A DNA stretch of 36,070 bases from an uncultured Clostridia bacterium (GTDB lineage: Bacteria > Bacillota > Clostridia > TANB77 > CAG-508). The notes under the pieces were generated by a model that worked only from the letters and a program-made list of their open reading frames with translations, was not told where the DNA came from and did no database searches. The stretch is taken from the NCBI GenBank assembly GCA_944392465.1, contig CALXWR010000010.1:1-36070 (forward strand), read 5' to 3'. Below are positions 8,384 to 17,209 of the stretch, one piece after another. Positions within the stretch are counted from its first letter, which is position 1; each line of letters begins with the position of its first letter. The position numbers and the translations under genes were made by a program.

Positions 8384-10774
8384 TTACTTTTTCTTCATAT
8401 CTCTTGTATAATCATATTTTCTAAATTTAATATAAAATACAATACTTAATACAACTAATACTGCAACAAAAGTAATAATTGAAATTACTCCTGCTTGAGG
8501 TAATTTATTAGGTGATATTGTTTGGTCACTATTTGGATTTTTTCCATCTGGAGAAACTTGATTTATATCAACATTATTTCCTGATAAATCTGGAATATCA
8601 ATCGTTGCTTCTGTTATATTTCCTGCCAAATCTTTTACATCTATTACATCTACCATTTCTTCTGTATATGTTTTTGTTAAAGTCAATGCATCTGCTGAAA
8701 GATTCCATCCTTCTACTGGTTGTAGTTGTTCATTTGATGTTATTGTTACTGTGACCTGATTACCACTAGTTTGATAGTTTATGTCAAGCGTAGGTGGCTC
8801 TTTATCTATATTGTTTATAACAATGTTCTGTTCTATTACATTTCCTGCTAAATCAGATACCTTAACTGTTTCGTTTGCATTTAAAGTGTATGTCTTACTT
8901 ATTGTAAGTTTATCACTTGTTATTTCCCAACCTTCTGGTTGTTGTAATTGTTCATTAGATTTTATTGTTGCAACAACACTTTGATTTGTAAGTTCTGTTG
9001 TGCTGTATGAAACCTCTAAAATAGGAGCTACCTTATCTATATTTTGAATATTTATATTTACTGTTGTAGAATTTCCTTCTGTATCAGAAACAGTTACAGT
9101 TTCTTGAGTATTTTCTGTATAAGTTTTTGCTACAGTTTTCGGATTTGTTATTATACTCCATCCTTCTGGTACTACTAGCTCTCTATCTGCAGTTATAAAA
9201 GCTGTAACGTCCTTATTTGTTGGATTAGTTTCTGAATATTGAACTGTACACTTAAAAGTTCCTTCATTAATGTTATTTATTGAAATACTAACTTCTGTTG
9301 AATTTGATGCTATATCATTTACAATTACATTTTCTGTAGTATTTTGATTATAAACTTTTGTCAAAACTTTTCTATCTTCTGATAATTCCCAACCTTCAAT
9401 TGGTTGTACTTCTTCATCAGCTGTTAATGTTACTGTTACACTTTGTGCTGGGGTTTCTGCAGGAGGATTATAAGTTACAGTTACATTAGGTGCTTGTTTA
9501 TCTATATTGTTAATAACAATTTCTTGCTCTATTGTTTCACTATTTTCACTTGTTATAGTAACTGTTTCTGTTGTGTTCTCTGTATAAGTTTTTTGTATAG
9601 ATTTCTTATCTGCAGATAATGTCCATCCCTCTGGCTCTGTAATATTTCTATTTGCTGTAATAGTTACTATTACATTGTCTTTAGTAGGTTCAGTATTACT
9701 ATATTCAACTGTTACATCAAACTCTCCATAAGCTACATTTGTTAACGCTGGTGCTTTAAATACTGTTGCTTGATCTACATATGCAATAACATTAGCTACA
9801 TGAGTACTTGAAAATTTTTGTCCATTTATTTCAGTATTATTTCCTACCATAAAATAATCGGATGTATCTTCTGTACCGTTATCTAGACTTACATCTACAG
9901 CATACCATTTTTGCATATCTTCTTGATATACTGCAACCCACTGTTCATCTTGATTAGATACTTTACCTCTTATGGCTACTGCATTTATTCCTTTTTCTCT
10001 ACATAACAATACAAATAAGTTTGATTGCCCTTCACTATTTGCCTTATTATTCATTAATGCACCATAAGCAGTTCTAGATATAGCTTCATCCGAAGAAGTT
10101 TGTCCTTGTACATTAGTACATATATAATCATGTACAGCTTTAGCTATATCATATATATTGTCTCCAGTTATAGTCGCTACAACTTCAGATAATTTAGAAT
10201 TGAATTGTTCTTTTTGGCTACTTTCTTGAACTTCACTTATTGTTAATAATGCTTGTTCTAATTTCATAACTTTATTTTGTTCATCAATTTCAGCTATAAC
10301 TTCTCCATCTATTCCTGAATATTGAATCCAGTAATATTGTGGATTATCCAAAATAAATGCACAAAAAGCATCATAAATATATGGTTTAACTTGTTCATTA
10401 TATATTGCTTGTAAAGTTTCATCATCGGTTGATTCAACTTGTATAGTATAATTTGTAGCTATATCAATTTGCCCAGTAGTATTAACATTTTCTAGTAATC
10501 CTTTATAAATATCTTTTGATATTTGATTTGTCATTTGATTAAAATAAAACAAGTTAGAATAATTCTCATCTACATTCCTTGCAACCATCAATCTGCTTCT
10601 ATCAACTTTATTATTTAAGTAAAATTGATCTGTTACTAATTGATCTGTTGACAAAATAAATTTAACTTTTCTTTGCTGTGGGTTTACAAAGGTAGCTTCT
10701 GAATAATTTATAAGCCCTAATAAATATGTCAATAAAAATATTAAAATAACAAAAACAATTCTTATTTTTTTCAT
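8384..10774 (-). CDS. Wall-anchored Ig-repeat protein with transglutaminase-like domain
   Basis: This 796-residue protein has a signal peptide (about residues 1-28), a transglutaminase-like region (about 175-310), five Ig-like repeats of about 82 residues (about 345-745) and a sorting signal: LPQAG, a hydrophobic stretch and the basic tail KFRKYDYTRDMKKK. Each repeat carries a GWxLS turn and a KTYTEN strand, as in bacterial Ig-like surface repeats. LPQAG differs from canonical LPXTG by Ala for Thr. In the transglutaminase-like part the usual Cys is Ser247 (NSEGQS) and the usual His is Glu277 (EQW), while Asp294 is kept, so it is probably not an active enzyme. The ATG has only a weak AAGAG site. 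Its likely role is adhesion or wall binding at the surface, attached by a sortase. Confidence 0.78.
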   Translation of the reverse strand: MKKIRIVFVILIFLLTYLLGLINYSEATFVNPQQRKVKFILSTDQLVTDQFYLNNKVDRSRLMVARNVDENYSNLFYFNQMTNQISKDIYKGLLENVNTTGQIDIATNYTIQVESTDDETLQAIYNEQVKPYIYDAFCAFILDNPQYYWIQYSGIDGEVIAEIDEQNKVMKLEQALLTISEVQESSQKEQFNSKLSEVVATITGDNIYDIAKAVHDYICTNVQGQTSSDEAISRTAYGALMNNKANSEGQSNLFVLLCREKGINAVAIRGKVSNQDEQWVAVYQEDMQKWYAVDVSLDNGTEDTSDYFMVGNNTEINGQKFSSTHVANVIAYVDQATVFKAPALTNVAYGEFDVTVEYSNTEPTKDNVIVTITANRNITEPEGWTLSADKKSIQKTYTENTTETVTITSENSETIEQEIVINNIDKQAPNVTVTYNPPAETPAQSVTVTLTADEEVQPIEGWELSEDRKVLTKVYNQNTTENVIVNDIASNSTEVSISINNINEGTFKCTVQYSETNPTNKDVTAFITADRELVVPEGWSIITNPKTVAKTYTENTQETVTVSDTEGNSTTVNINIQNIDKVAPILEVSYSTTELTNQSVVATIKSNEQLQQPEGWEITSDKLTISKTYTLNANETVKVSDLAGNVIEQNIVINNIDKEPPTLDINYQTSGNQVTVTITSNEQLQPVEGWNLSADALTLTKTYTEEMVDVIDVKDLAGNITEATIDIPDLSGNNVDINQVSPDGKNPNSDQTISPNKLPQAGVISIITFVAVLVVLSIVFYIKFRKYDYTRDMKKK

Positions 10775-10845
10775 ATTACTCTTTTATATGATAATCTATC
10801 ATATACCCCTTTCTTCTACTAGTTAAATTAAAATTTATATTTTAT

Positions 10846-10874
10846 ATAATACAATATAATTGGTCCTTTTACAA
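10846..10874 (-). promoter_or_regulatory. Probable promoter of the Ig-repeat surface protein
   Basis: TTGTAA (10869-10874), 17-nt spacer, TATTAT (10846-10851), upstream of the ATG at 10774. Confidence 0.55.
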
Positions 10875-10929
10875 CATATATTAAAATTTGTAATGAAAAT
10901 GTAAAATTTCTGTAATATTCTTACACTAT

Positions 10930-12102
10930 TTATTCATTTGGTAAATTCATTTTATTATTTAAAATATTTTTATATATCTCTTGCATTTTTGTGCTATTGA
11001 TATCTTCTCCAAAAAGCTGAGAGATTGTATTTAAAGATTCGTTAACAGCACTTTGCCCATTTTCATCAAACACTTCATATTGACCATTATTTTCAGTTGC
11101 AAATAAGTATTTCGAGCCATTACTACTATCTTCTTTGAAATTTCTCATCGTTATTTTGTCATATTGAATTGGAACAATAACATTTAAATTTCTGTCCATT
11201 ACACCTTTTTTGTTATTCAATGTGACTATTGCATATTTTTCAAATTCTTCCGAATCATCAAATATTCCACCACTTTTAAATTCTTGTATAACATTTCCAT
11301 ATAAATCCACTATTCCTATACTACCATTTACTTCATTTCCTCTTGTAACTGCAAAAGTATATGCATCAAAATTCACAATGGTCGCGTATTGACACTCTAT
11401 TAATGTTTTACCTTCTTTTGTTGCAATTCCATATCCGATTCCTTCTTTGTATGTCTTTAAATAATTTGTATAATCTATTTGTGCTTTATTATTAGCTTGT
11501 ACATCATAATAGCTATTATCCATCTCTTCTATATTAGAATATTCAGTTGGAATAATCATATTGTTATCAGAATCTATATAACCAACTTTTTGTGTTTTCA
11601 TGTCTGTTACTATTCCACCTTTAAATTTTACATATTCTATATTATTTACTATAAGTCCAGAACAATCGCTATTTATTTTTTGTACAAAAAATATTGAGTC
11701 TTCATTAAATATACTAATATCATTTGTTGGTTCTCCATTTTGTTTTGTTGTATCCGCTTCTATATTTACATTCATACTTAACTTTCTATCTTCTGTATAA
11801 CTTTTTGTATAAATTTTAGCAGATTTTATTTCTACTTTTTGTGGTTTATATGCTTCTTTACTCATTTTAAATAAAATATATTTTTGCCCACTATCTTCAA
11901 ACATATAATATTCATTATCTTCTATTATTTGTTTAACAAATTCCAAATCTTTTGTTCCATTATATTCATTAATTTGTGGCTTAATATTTCCAAAAACAAA
12001 ATAGAATATTATAGCAAGTGCAATCAATACTCCAAGTATAATTAAAAGGATCTTTCTTTTTTTTGTAATACCTATCTTACCTTCTATTTGGTTAAAATCC
12101 AT
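10930..12102 (-). CDS. WG-repeat protein with N-terminal membrane anchor
   Basis: This 390-residue protein has a short basic cytoplasmic start, one membrane segment (about residues 17-38, ILLIILGVLIALAIIFYFVFG) and an extracellular part. From about residue 165 onward there are four or so WG-type repeats (KVGYIDSDNN, GYGIATKEGK, GSIGIVDLYGN, KKGVMDRNLN), each followed by a beta-rich stretch containing IIP/VIPIQY. WG repeats are beta-rich modules without a single known function. The ATG at 12102 lacks a good ribosome binding site but begins one base beyond the stop of a 21-codon open frame, suggesting translational coupling. It lies downstream of the PBP gene with no terminator between, so the two are probably co-transcribed. 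Confidence 0.78.
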   Translation of the reverse strand: MDFNQIEGKIGITKKRKILLIILGVLIALAIIFYFVFGNIKPQINEYNGTKDLEFVKQIIEDNEYYMFEDSGQKYILFKMSKEAYKPQKVEIKSAKIYTKSYTEDRKLSMNVNIEADTTKQNGEPTNDISIFNEDSIFFVQKINSDCSGLIVNNIEYVKFKGGIVTDMKTQKVGYIDSDNNMIIPTEYSNIEEMDNSYYDVQANNKAQIDYTNYLKTYKEGIGYGIATKEGKTLIECQYATIVNFDAYTFAVTRGNEVNGSIGIVDLYGNVIQEFKSGGIFDDSEEFEKYAIVTLNNKKGVMDRNLNVIVPIQYDKITMRNFKEDSSNGSKYLFATENNGQYEVFDENGQSAVNESLNTISQLFGEDINSTKMQEIYKNILNNKMNLPNE

Positions 12103-12103
12103 A

Positions 12104-12169
12104 TTATTTCCGTTCGACTGTATTTATATTATCTTTTTTATTTTCAAAAAAATTATGATTCATCTTCAT
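12104..12169 (-). CDS. Possible 21-residue small ORF between PBP and WG-repeat genes
   Basis: An open frame encoding MKMNHNFFENKKDNINTVERK ends one base before the ATG of the WG-repeat gene. It follows AAGGAAG; the second Met (start at 12163) has the better spacing. The downstream gene has no convincing ribosome binding site of its own, so this frame may serve to bring ribosomes to it. The peptide is hydrophilic and resembles nothing I recognise. It could also be chance. Confidence 0.35.
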   Translation of the reverse strand: MKMNHNFFENKKDNINTVERK

Positions 12170-12229
12170 ATCTTCCTTTTTTAGTTTATCTTTCTCATTT
12201 TTCCTTTAATATTTTAAGATGATTTTGGG

Positions 12230-14857
12230 TTAATTTTCAAGTGTATGTAGTCCAGTGGTTGGAGAGGATGGTTCTGTAGAACCACCTCCTTCATTTGTAG
12301 AACTTCCTCCTTGTTCTTCTTCACTTTCTGTATCCTCCTCCGGAGGAATAACTGTAGTATCTCCACCTGTTGTATTATCCTCTGTTGTATCTTCAGTATC
12401 AGTTGGCTTCTCATCTACAACAGGCTCTTCTATTTCTGGTTCGTCTTCAATTATATTTTGTGGTTCGTCCACAATAGTATTTGTTTCATTTGTTTGTTCT
12501 TCATTAACATCTATTTGAGGATTTTCTTCCTCTTCATCATCTTTATTTTCCACTATTGTATCTTTAGTTTTGTCTGTTGGATCAAGCTCTAACTCTTCAT
12601 CATCATTTATAATAATTTCTGGTTCTTCAACATTTTCTTCATTATTATTTGATGAAACTTCACTTCCAGAATGTTCATTGCATGCATTTGGAGCTGTTCC
12701 CCATAGGAAGTATTCTTTATATGTATGTGGACATCCAGTTCTAGCTGACATTCCTGTTTCAGCACAAATAGTTTTGGTTGTTATCCAACTTGGCTGTATA
12801 AATCTTTCTCCTTGTAATCCATTATGTATATTTCTCATAACATTTGCCCATATAATTCCTGCCGGATTCTGGTTGTTATAACGTATTGATTCATTTTGGT
12901 CAAATCCATACCAAGTTACTGCAGTATAATATGGTGTAAACCCACAAAGCCATTTGTCAAAGTTATCATCTGTTGTACCAGTTTTTGCCGCAACATCCAT
13001 TCCAGATATTTTACAATATGTTGCAGTTCCATATGTTCCCTCAACTGGTTGTTTTAACAATTCTTTTAATATATAAGCAACTTGCTCAGAAAAAACATTT
13101 TTTGTATGTTGCTTAGCTTTAAGAATAGTCTTTCCTTTACTGCTTGTTACTGTAGTATAAAATGTTGGCTCAATATATACCCCGTCATTTGCAATCGTTG
13201 CATATGCACCAGCCATTTCCAATGGAGTAATACCATTTTGTAATCCTCCTAATGCTAATGCTAAGTTATTATCTTCATCAGTTAATGATGTAATTCCCAT
13301 ATCCTTCAAGTATGAAATAGCTCTACTTGGGCTAATTTCTTCCATCATTTCTACAAAAGGAATGTTTTGTGATGATTCTAATGCTCTTCTCACAGTTATA
13401 TTTCCCAAATATCCATCATTATTTGAAGGAGCATAATTACCACTAAATGTTGTTTTTTCGTCATTATATATTGATGAAGCTGTAATCTTTTTTCTATCAA
13501 TTCCTGGTACAAGAACAGCTATAGGTTTAATTGACGAACCTGTTTGTCTTTGGCTTTGTGTAGCTCTATTTAGTCCTCTAAATGTATCTTTCTCTCCAAG
13601 TCCACCTGCTACAGCTAGAACATTTCCTGTCTTATGATCCATTATAACCATGGCTGCCTGTGATGTACTTTCACCATCAGATGAGTATATTATATATTGA
13701 TTTTTATTAAATTCATATTCCACATCATCTTGTATGTCTGAATCTTGTGTACTATGAATTGTTGAACCTGATAAATATAAATAATTTTGTGCAAATTCTT
13801 CAGTTACACCTTTTTCTTCTGCCAAATCTGAAATTAATTGAGATATCAGTGCATCTGTATGATATGAATAAATTACACTACCTGTTTCAATTTCTCCTTT
13901 ATCGAAATTTAATCCTGAATTTACTTCTTCAACTGCTTCATCATATTCTGCCTCATTTATATATTCAAGCTCAAGCATTTTTTGAAGTACTGTAAGGGTT
14001 CTATTTGTAATAAGTTCGGAATTATCTTCGTCTCCAAATGGATTATATGAATTTGGCATATTATTAATTCCTGCAAGATAAGCACATTCTGCCAAAGATA
14101 AATCTTCTACATCTTTATCAAAATAGTAGTGTGCCCCCGCTTGAACACCATATATATTAGGCCCAACATATATGATATTTAAATACATTTCTAAAATCTC
14201 TTCTTTTGTAAAATAATTCTCAAGTAAATAAGCTTTCCACCATTCTTTAACCTTACGAGTTATAGAATCTGTTCTATCGCCTGTAAGGTTTTTAACCAAT
14301 TGTTGTGTAATTGTACTACCACCATATGAAGAGTTTCCAAAATGAATAATATATGAGCCTATTGCTGCAGCAGTTCTTTTTATATCAACACCATGATGTT
14401 TATAAAATCTCTCATCTTCAATTGATACATATGCATTTACTAAATTTTCTGGTATATCATTATAATCTACCGCAATTTTCTTTTGCTCATTTCCAAGTTC
14501 TGCAATAGTATTTCCAGCTGTATCTACTACTATAGAATGTTTATTATTAAACATTGCTTCTGAGAGTTCTTTCCAATTGTTAGCTGAAACTCCAAGAGCT
14601 ACTCCTAAAACAATTAATCCAATAATTATTAAAAAAATTAATATTTTTTTTATTATTCTTCCAGACTTACCTTTTTTTCTTTTCTTTTTATTATCTATTT
14701 CACTATTTATTTCATCACGTTGTCTTCCATGTTTACTGTTTACTCTTCTTTGCCTTTCTTCTTCTCTTTCACGTCTTTCTTTTTCCTGTTTCATTTTTAA
14801 CACAGATTTAGGAATTTCATCTTCTTCCATTCTTCTTGCTCTTCTATTTCTCGGCAC
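12230..14857 (-). CDS. Class A penicillin-binding protein (glycosyltransferase/transpeptidase)
   Basis: This 875-residue bifunctional peptidoglycan synthase has a basic cytoplasmic N-terminus (RRARR, KKKRKKGKSGR), a membrane segment (about residues 69-92), a GT51 glycosyltransferase domain with catalytic Glu147 in SIEDERFYKHHG and the GGSTITQQLVKN motif (179-190), and a transpeptidase domain with SxxK (Ser441, Lys444), SQN (496-498) and KTGT (625-628). It polymerises lipid II and cross-links the strands. A tail of about 145 residues rich in Glu, Asp, Thr, Ser and Pro follows and carries no sorting signal. The start is GTG with AAGGAAG eight bases before it; an ATG nine codons in is the alternative. 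Length without the tail is usual for PBP1-type proteins. Confidence 0.93.
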   Translation of the reverse strand: MPRNRRARRMEEDEIPKSVLKMKQEKERREREEERQRRVNSKHGRQRDEINSEIDNKKKRKKGKSGRIIKKILIFLIIIGLIVLGVALGVSANNWKELSEAMFNNKHSIVVDTAGNTIAELGNEQKKIAVDYNDIPENLVNAYVSIEDERFYKHHGVDIKRTAAAIGSYIIHFGNSSYGGSTITQQLVKNLTGDRTDSITRKVKEWWKAYLLENYFTKEEILEMYLNIIYVGPNIYGVQAGAHYYFDKDVEDLSLAECAYLAGINNMPNSYNPFGDEDNSELITNRTLTVLQKMLELEYINEAEYDEAVEEVNSGLNFDKGEIETGSVIYSYHTDALISQLISDLAEEKGVTEEFAQNYLYLSGSTIHSTQDSDIQDDVEYEFNKNQYIIYSSDGESTSQAAMVIMDHKTGNVLAVAGGLGEKDTFRGLNRATQSQRQTGSSIKPIAVLVPGIDRKKITASSIYNDEKTTFSGNYAPSNNDGYLGNITVRRALESSQNIPFVEMMEEISPSRAISYLKDMGITSLTDEDNNLALALGGLQNGITPLEMAGAYATIANDGVYIEPTFYTTVTSSKGKTILKAKQHTKNVFSEQVAYILKELLKQPVEGTYGTATYCKISGMDVAAKTGTTDDNFDKWLCGFTPYYTAVTWYGFDQNESIRYNNQNPAGIIWANVMRNIHNGLQGERFIQPSWITTKTICAETGMSARTGCPHTYKEYFLWGTAPNACNEHSGSEVSSNNNEENVEEPEIIINDDEELELDPTDKTKDTIVENKDDEEEENPQIDVNEEQTNETNTIVDEPQNIIEDEPEIEEPVVDEKPTDTEDTTEDNTTGGDTTVIPPEEDTESEEEQGGSSTNEGGGSTEPSSPTTGLHTLEN

Positions 14858-14928
14858 TCAATCACTTCCTTCACTTTGTTTTCTTGTGCTTAAAAGTAAT
14901 AATTAATCTTTTATAATAAAGTATATAT

Positions 14929-14957
14929 ATTTTATATCTAATGCTAAATTTTATCAA
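14929..14957 (-). promoter_or_regulatory. Probable promoter of the PBP gene
   Basis: TTGATA (14952-14957), 17-nt spacer, TAAAAT (14929-14934), lying between the terminator of the upstream gene and the GTG start at 14857. Confidence 0.6.
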
Positions 14958-14991
14958 TAGCATTTTTTAGTTTTCAAAAGGTAATAGCATT

Positions 14992-15021
14992 AAAAAGAGC
15001 TTACATTTTTGTAAGCTTTTA
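14992..15021 (-). terminator. Intrinsic terminator after the jelly-roll protein gene
   Basis: GUAAGCU and AGCUUAC pair around a six-base loop (14998-15004 with 15011-15017), extended by A-U pairs, and the transcript continues CUUUUUAAU. The stop codon of the gene is at 15025. Confidence 0.85.
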
Positions 15022-15024
15022 AAA

Positions 15025-15558
15025 TTATGAAATTTTTTCAATATCAATCCTAGCATTTGGATATGTTATATCTTCTAAAGATAACCCTCCAAGTTGAAGT
15101 ATATCATTTGCACTAAGATTTAAAATAACTGTACTAGTTAGAGTATATCTGTTATTAATTATATCTTCTGAAAGTACTGCACCTTCATTTAAAGTACTAT
15201 TTAAAGGAATTCCATTAACTAGTATTACACTATTAAAGTTAAACCTTTCATTTCCTTGGTTAACACCTGTTAGTTGATATGATATTTGATATATTCCATT
15301 TTCATTAATTATAATTTCATTTGAACCATTCGTATGTGATAATGCATTACCTACTGTAATCTCATTTGTTCCAAAATTAACAATAATGTTTCCTTCTCCC
15401 GTGTTATCTCCACTTGTTGCAATAGATACTAAAATGTTTTTATTATCCACTGGGTTTGCAATAACTATAAATATGACTAATGCAATAATTAAAAATATTA
15501 AAGCAAATAATGATATGTTTTTTATTATTTCGCATATATTATCCTTGTTACAGTTCAT
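15025..15558 (-). CDS. Membrane-anchored BclA/TNF-like jelly-roll protein
   Basis: This 177-residue protein has one N-terminal membrane segment (about residues 17-36) and an extracellular beta-rich domain. The pattern ENGIYQISYQLTG, then VILVNGIPLNST, then TLTSTVILNLSANDILQLGG resembles the C-terminal domain of BclA-type exosporium glycoproteins, which adopt a TNF/C1q-like trimeric jelly-roll. Unlike BclA there is no collagen-like Gly-X-X stalk. ATG at 15558 follows AGGAGGGA. It lies 75 bases below the DUF6873 gene and is closed by its own terminator. The fold call is by recalled pattern; the function is unknown, possibly a trimeric surface protein. Confidence 0.55.
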   Translation of the reverse strand: MNCNKDNICEIIKNISLFALIFLIIALVIFIVIANPVDNKNILVSIATSGDNTGEGNIIVNFGTNEITVGNALSHTNGSNEIIINENGIYQISYQLTGVNQGNERFNFNSVILVNGIPLNSTLNEGAVLSEDIINNRYTLTSTVILNLSANDILQLGGLSLEDITYPNARIDIEKIS

Positions 15559-15632
15559 AAAAATCCCTCCTATAGATATAGTATGAATTTTTATGATTTA
15601 TGTTATTTTAGTCTTTATATCTGCCTTTTTAT

Positions 15633-16295
15633 TTAGTAGATTATACCCCCACCATAATCATATACATCTAGTCCGCTAAAATCCACAAGTTCTATATTAT
15701 TTTCTTTTAAATAATCCTTAATCTTATTTGAATTTTCTAATTTATCTATATCTCCAAATAAAATAAATTTATTATCAAAAGAAATACTAGCACCACCAAT
15801 AAAGCCTCTCATATATGATAAACTTCCATTTCTTTTAAGAAGCCTTATATTGTTTTCTTGTATATATAAGTTTTCTATATTATTCTCAGCTAAGGCATTT
15901 GATATCTTCTTATCAGTTGTTATGCAACAATTATCATTAATTTTAGCTATAGAACATTTAACATATCCTTGTTTTACCATCACATCTGGCTTAATACTTT
16001 TATCTGTATACCTGCTTCCTATTATTTTGCTATCAATTTCGCACACGTTATAGGGTACATCATTTGGGTAATCTTTTTTCACAGTTTTATTGCCTATTAT
16101 AAAACTTGGATCAATATATTTGGCATTGGGAGCACAAATAATTTTGTTGTGTATTTTAGCATAAAATATATCACTATGACCAGATATTTCTTCATATACA
16201 TCTTCTGATAAAGGAAGTTTTATAATATTAAAATAATTTAATAAATACTCATATTCAACATCTCGTATTCTAGAATCTATAATTAAATTTTTCAT
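15633..16295 (-). CDS. DUF6873 family protein (GME-like fold)
   Basis: This 220-residue cytoplasmic protein shows the pattern I associate with DUF6873, a group related in fold to guanidine-modifying enzymes: VKQGYVKCSIAKI (about 110-122), CCITTDKKISNAL, MRGFIGGASISFDNK (about 162-176) and a C-terminal LFGDIDKL...DVYDYGGGIIY. Catalytic residues cannot be picked out with confidence. The start at 16295 has AAAGGAAATAACT upstream. It lies just below the alarmone synthetase gene, after that gene's terminator. The family identity is a recollection from motif order. Confidence 0.5.
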   Translation of the reverse strand: MKNLIIDSRIRDVEYEYLLNYFNIIKLPLSEDVYEEISGHSDIFYAKIHNKIICAPNAKYIDPSFIIGNKTVKKDYPNDVPYNVCEIDSKIIGSRYTDKSIKPDVMVKQGYVKCSIAKINDNCCITTDKKISNALAENNIENLYIQENNIRLLKRNGSLSYMRGFIGGASISFDNKFILFGDIDKLENSNKIKDYLKENNIELVDFSGLDVYDYGGGIIY

Positions 16296-16331
16296 AGTTA
16301 TTTCCTTTCTATTGAAATTACCTATTACATA

Positions 16332-16360
16332 AAAAGATAGATGTCTTGCATCTATCTTTT
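16332..16360 (-). terminator. Intrinsic terminator after the alarmone synthetase gene
   Basis: A perfect 12-bp stem (AAAAGATAGATG at 16332-16343, complement 16349-16360) around a five-base loop abuts the stop codon at 16362. The transcript continues UUUUUAUGUAA. Confidence 0.85.
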
Positions 16361-16361
16361 C

Positions 16362-17045
16362 TTACAAGCTTGCATTTTCACTAAGCAAAGCAGTAGTTGA
16401 AGCTGTATATACAGTAGTGTATTCTGTTGTAATTTCTCTTACTATTTGCTTTTCCTCTTCCATTAAATTTCTTCCCAAATGAGACATTCTTTTATCAAGT
16501 TTCTGTGCCATTTTTGCACAATCTCTTAACTCTTTTTTCACTGCTTTTGGCATTTGTTTATCATATTTATAATTTATTTTATGCTCCAAACTTGCCCAAA
16601 AATCCATTGCCATTGTTCTTATTTGTATCTCTACTTTTACATCAATTGTTCCTATAGATAGACTTACAGGGACAGAAACTATTAAATGATAACTTGAATA
16701 CCCGTTAGGCTTAGGATTTGTAACATAATCCTTCTTTTTTAAAACTGTAACACCTTGCATATTCTCTATCATATCAGCTATTTTAAAAATGTCTGGTATA
16801 AAAGAACATATTACACGTATTCCAGCAATATCATTAATTGATTTTACTATATTTTCATGCGTTTGTTCTAATCCTTTTTTCTTAAGTTTATTACTTATAC
16901 TCTGTTTACTTTTTATTCTGCTACTTACATGTTCTATTGGATTATATTTATGTAATGTTTTAAATTCTTCTTTTATTGTATCAATTTTTGTTTCTAATTG
17001 TTTTAGTGCTGCTGTATACACAAGTGTAAGTCTCTTATATTCCAT
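16362..17045 (-). CDS. Small alarmone synthetase (RelA/SpoT-like GTP pyrophosphokinase)
   Basis: This 227-residue single-domain (p)ppGpp synthetase matches the RelQ/RelP class: SRIKSKQSISNKLKKKG (substrate-binding basic region), INDIAGIRVICSF (metal-binding Asp), NPKPNGYSSYHLIV (guanine-stacking Tyr) and VEIQIRTMAMDFWASLEHKINYKY. No hydrolase, TGS or ACT domain is present, so it only makes alarmone, from ATP and GTP or GDP. The ATG at 17045 lacks a convincing ribosome binding site, and the frame stays open for 15 further codons (peptide AIGDLVVKEYKLQED) with an AGGAG inside, so the true start may lie upstream at a non-ATG codon. Confidence 0.88.
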   Translation of the reverse strand: MEYKRLTLVYTAALKQLETKIDTIKEEFKTLHKYNPIEHVSSRIKSKQSISNKLKKKGLEQTHENIVKSINDIAGIRVICSFIPDIFKIADMIENMQGVTVLKKKDYVTNPKPNGYSSYHLIVSVPVSLSIGTIDVKVEIQIRTMAMDFWASLEHKINYKYDKQMPKAVKKELRDCAKMAQKLDKRMSHLGRNLMEEEKQIVREITTEYTTVYTASTTALLSENASL

Positions 17046-17209
17046 ATCTTCTTGCAGTTTATATTCTTTAACTACTAAATCTCCTATGGCTAATCAACTC
17101 CCTTCGTATATATTTATACACTACTTTTATGTCCATTATGTGTAAATTTATAGATATTTTAATGTATCATCAAATTAATATTTTCTTAATTTAAAACATA
17201 TTTTTTAAG

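Noticed and set aside
12230-12665. Sorting signal on the PBP tail
   Set aside because: The tail ends GLHTLEN with no LPXTG-like motif, hydrophobic stretch or basic end.
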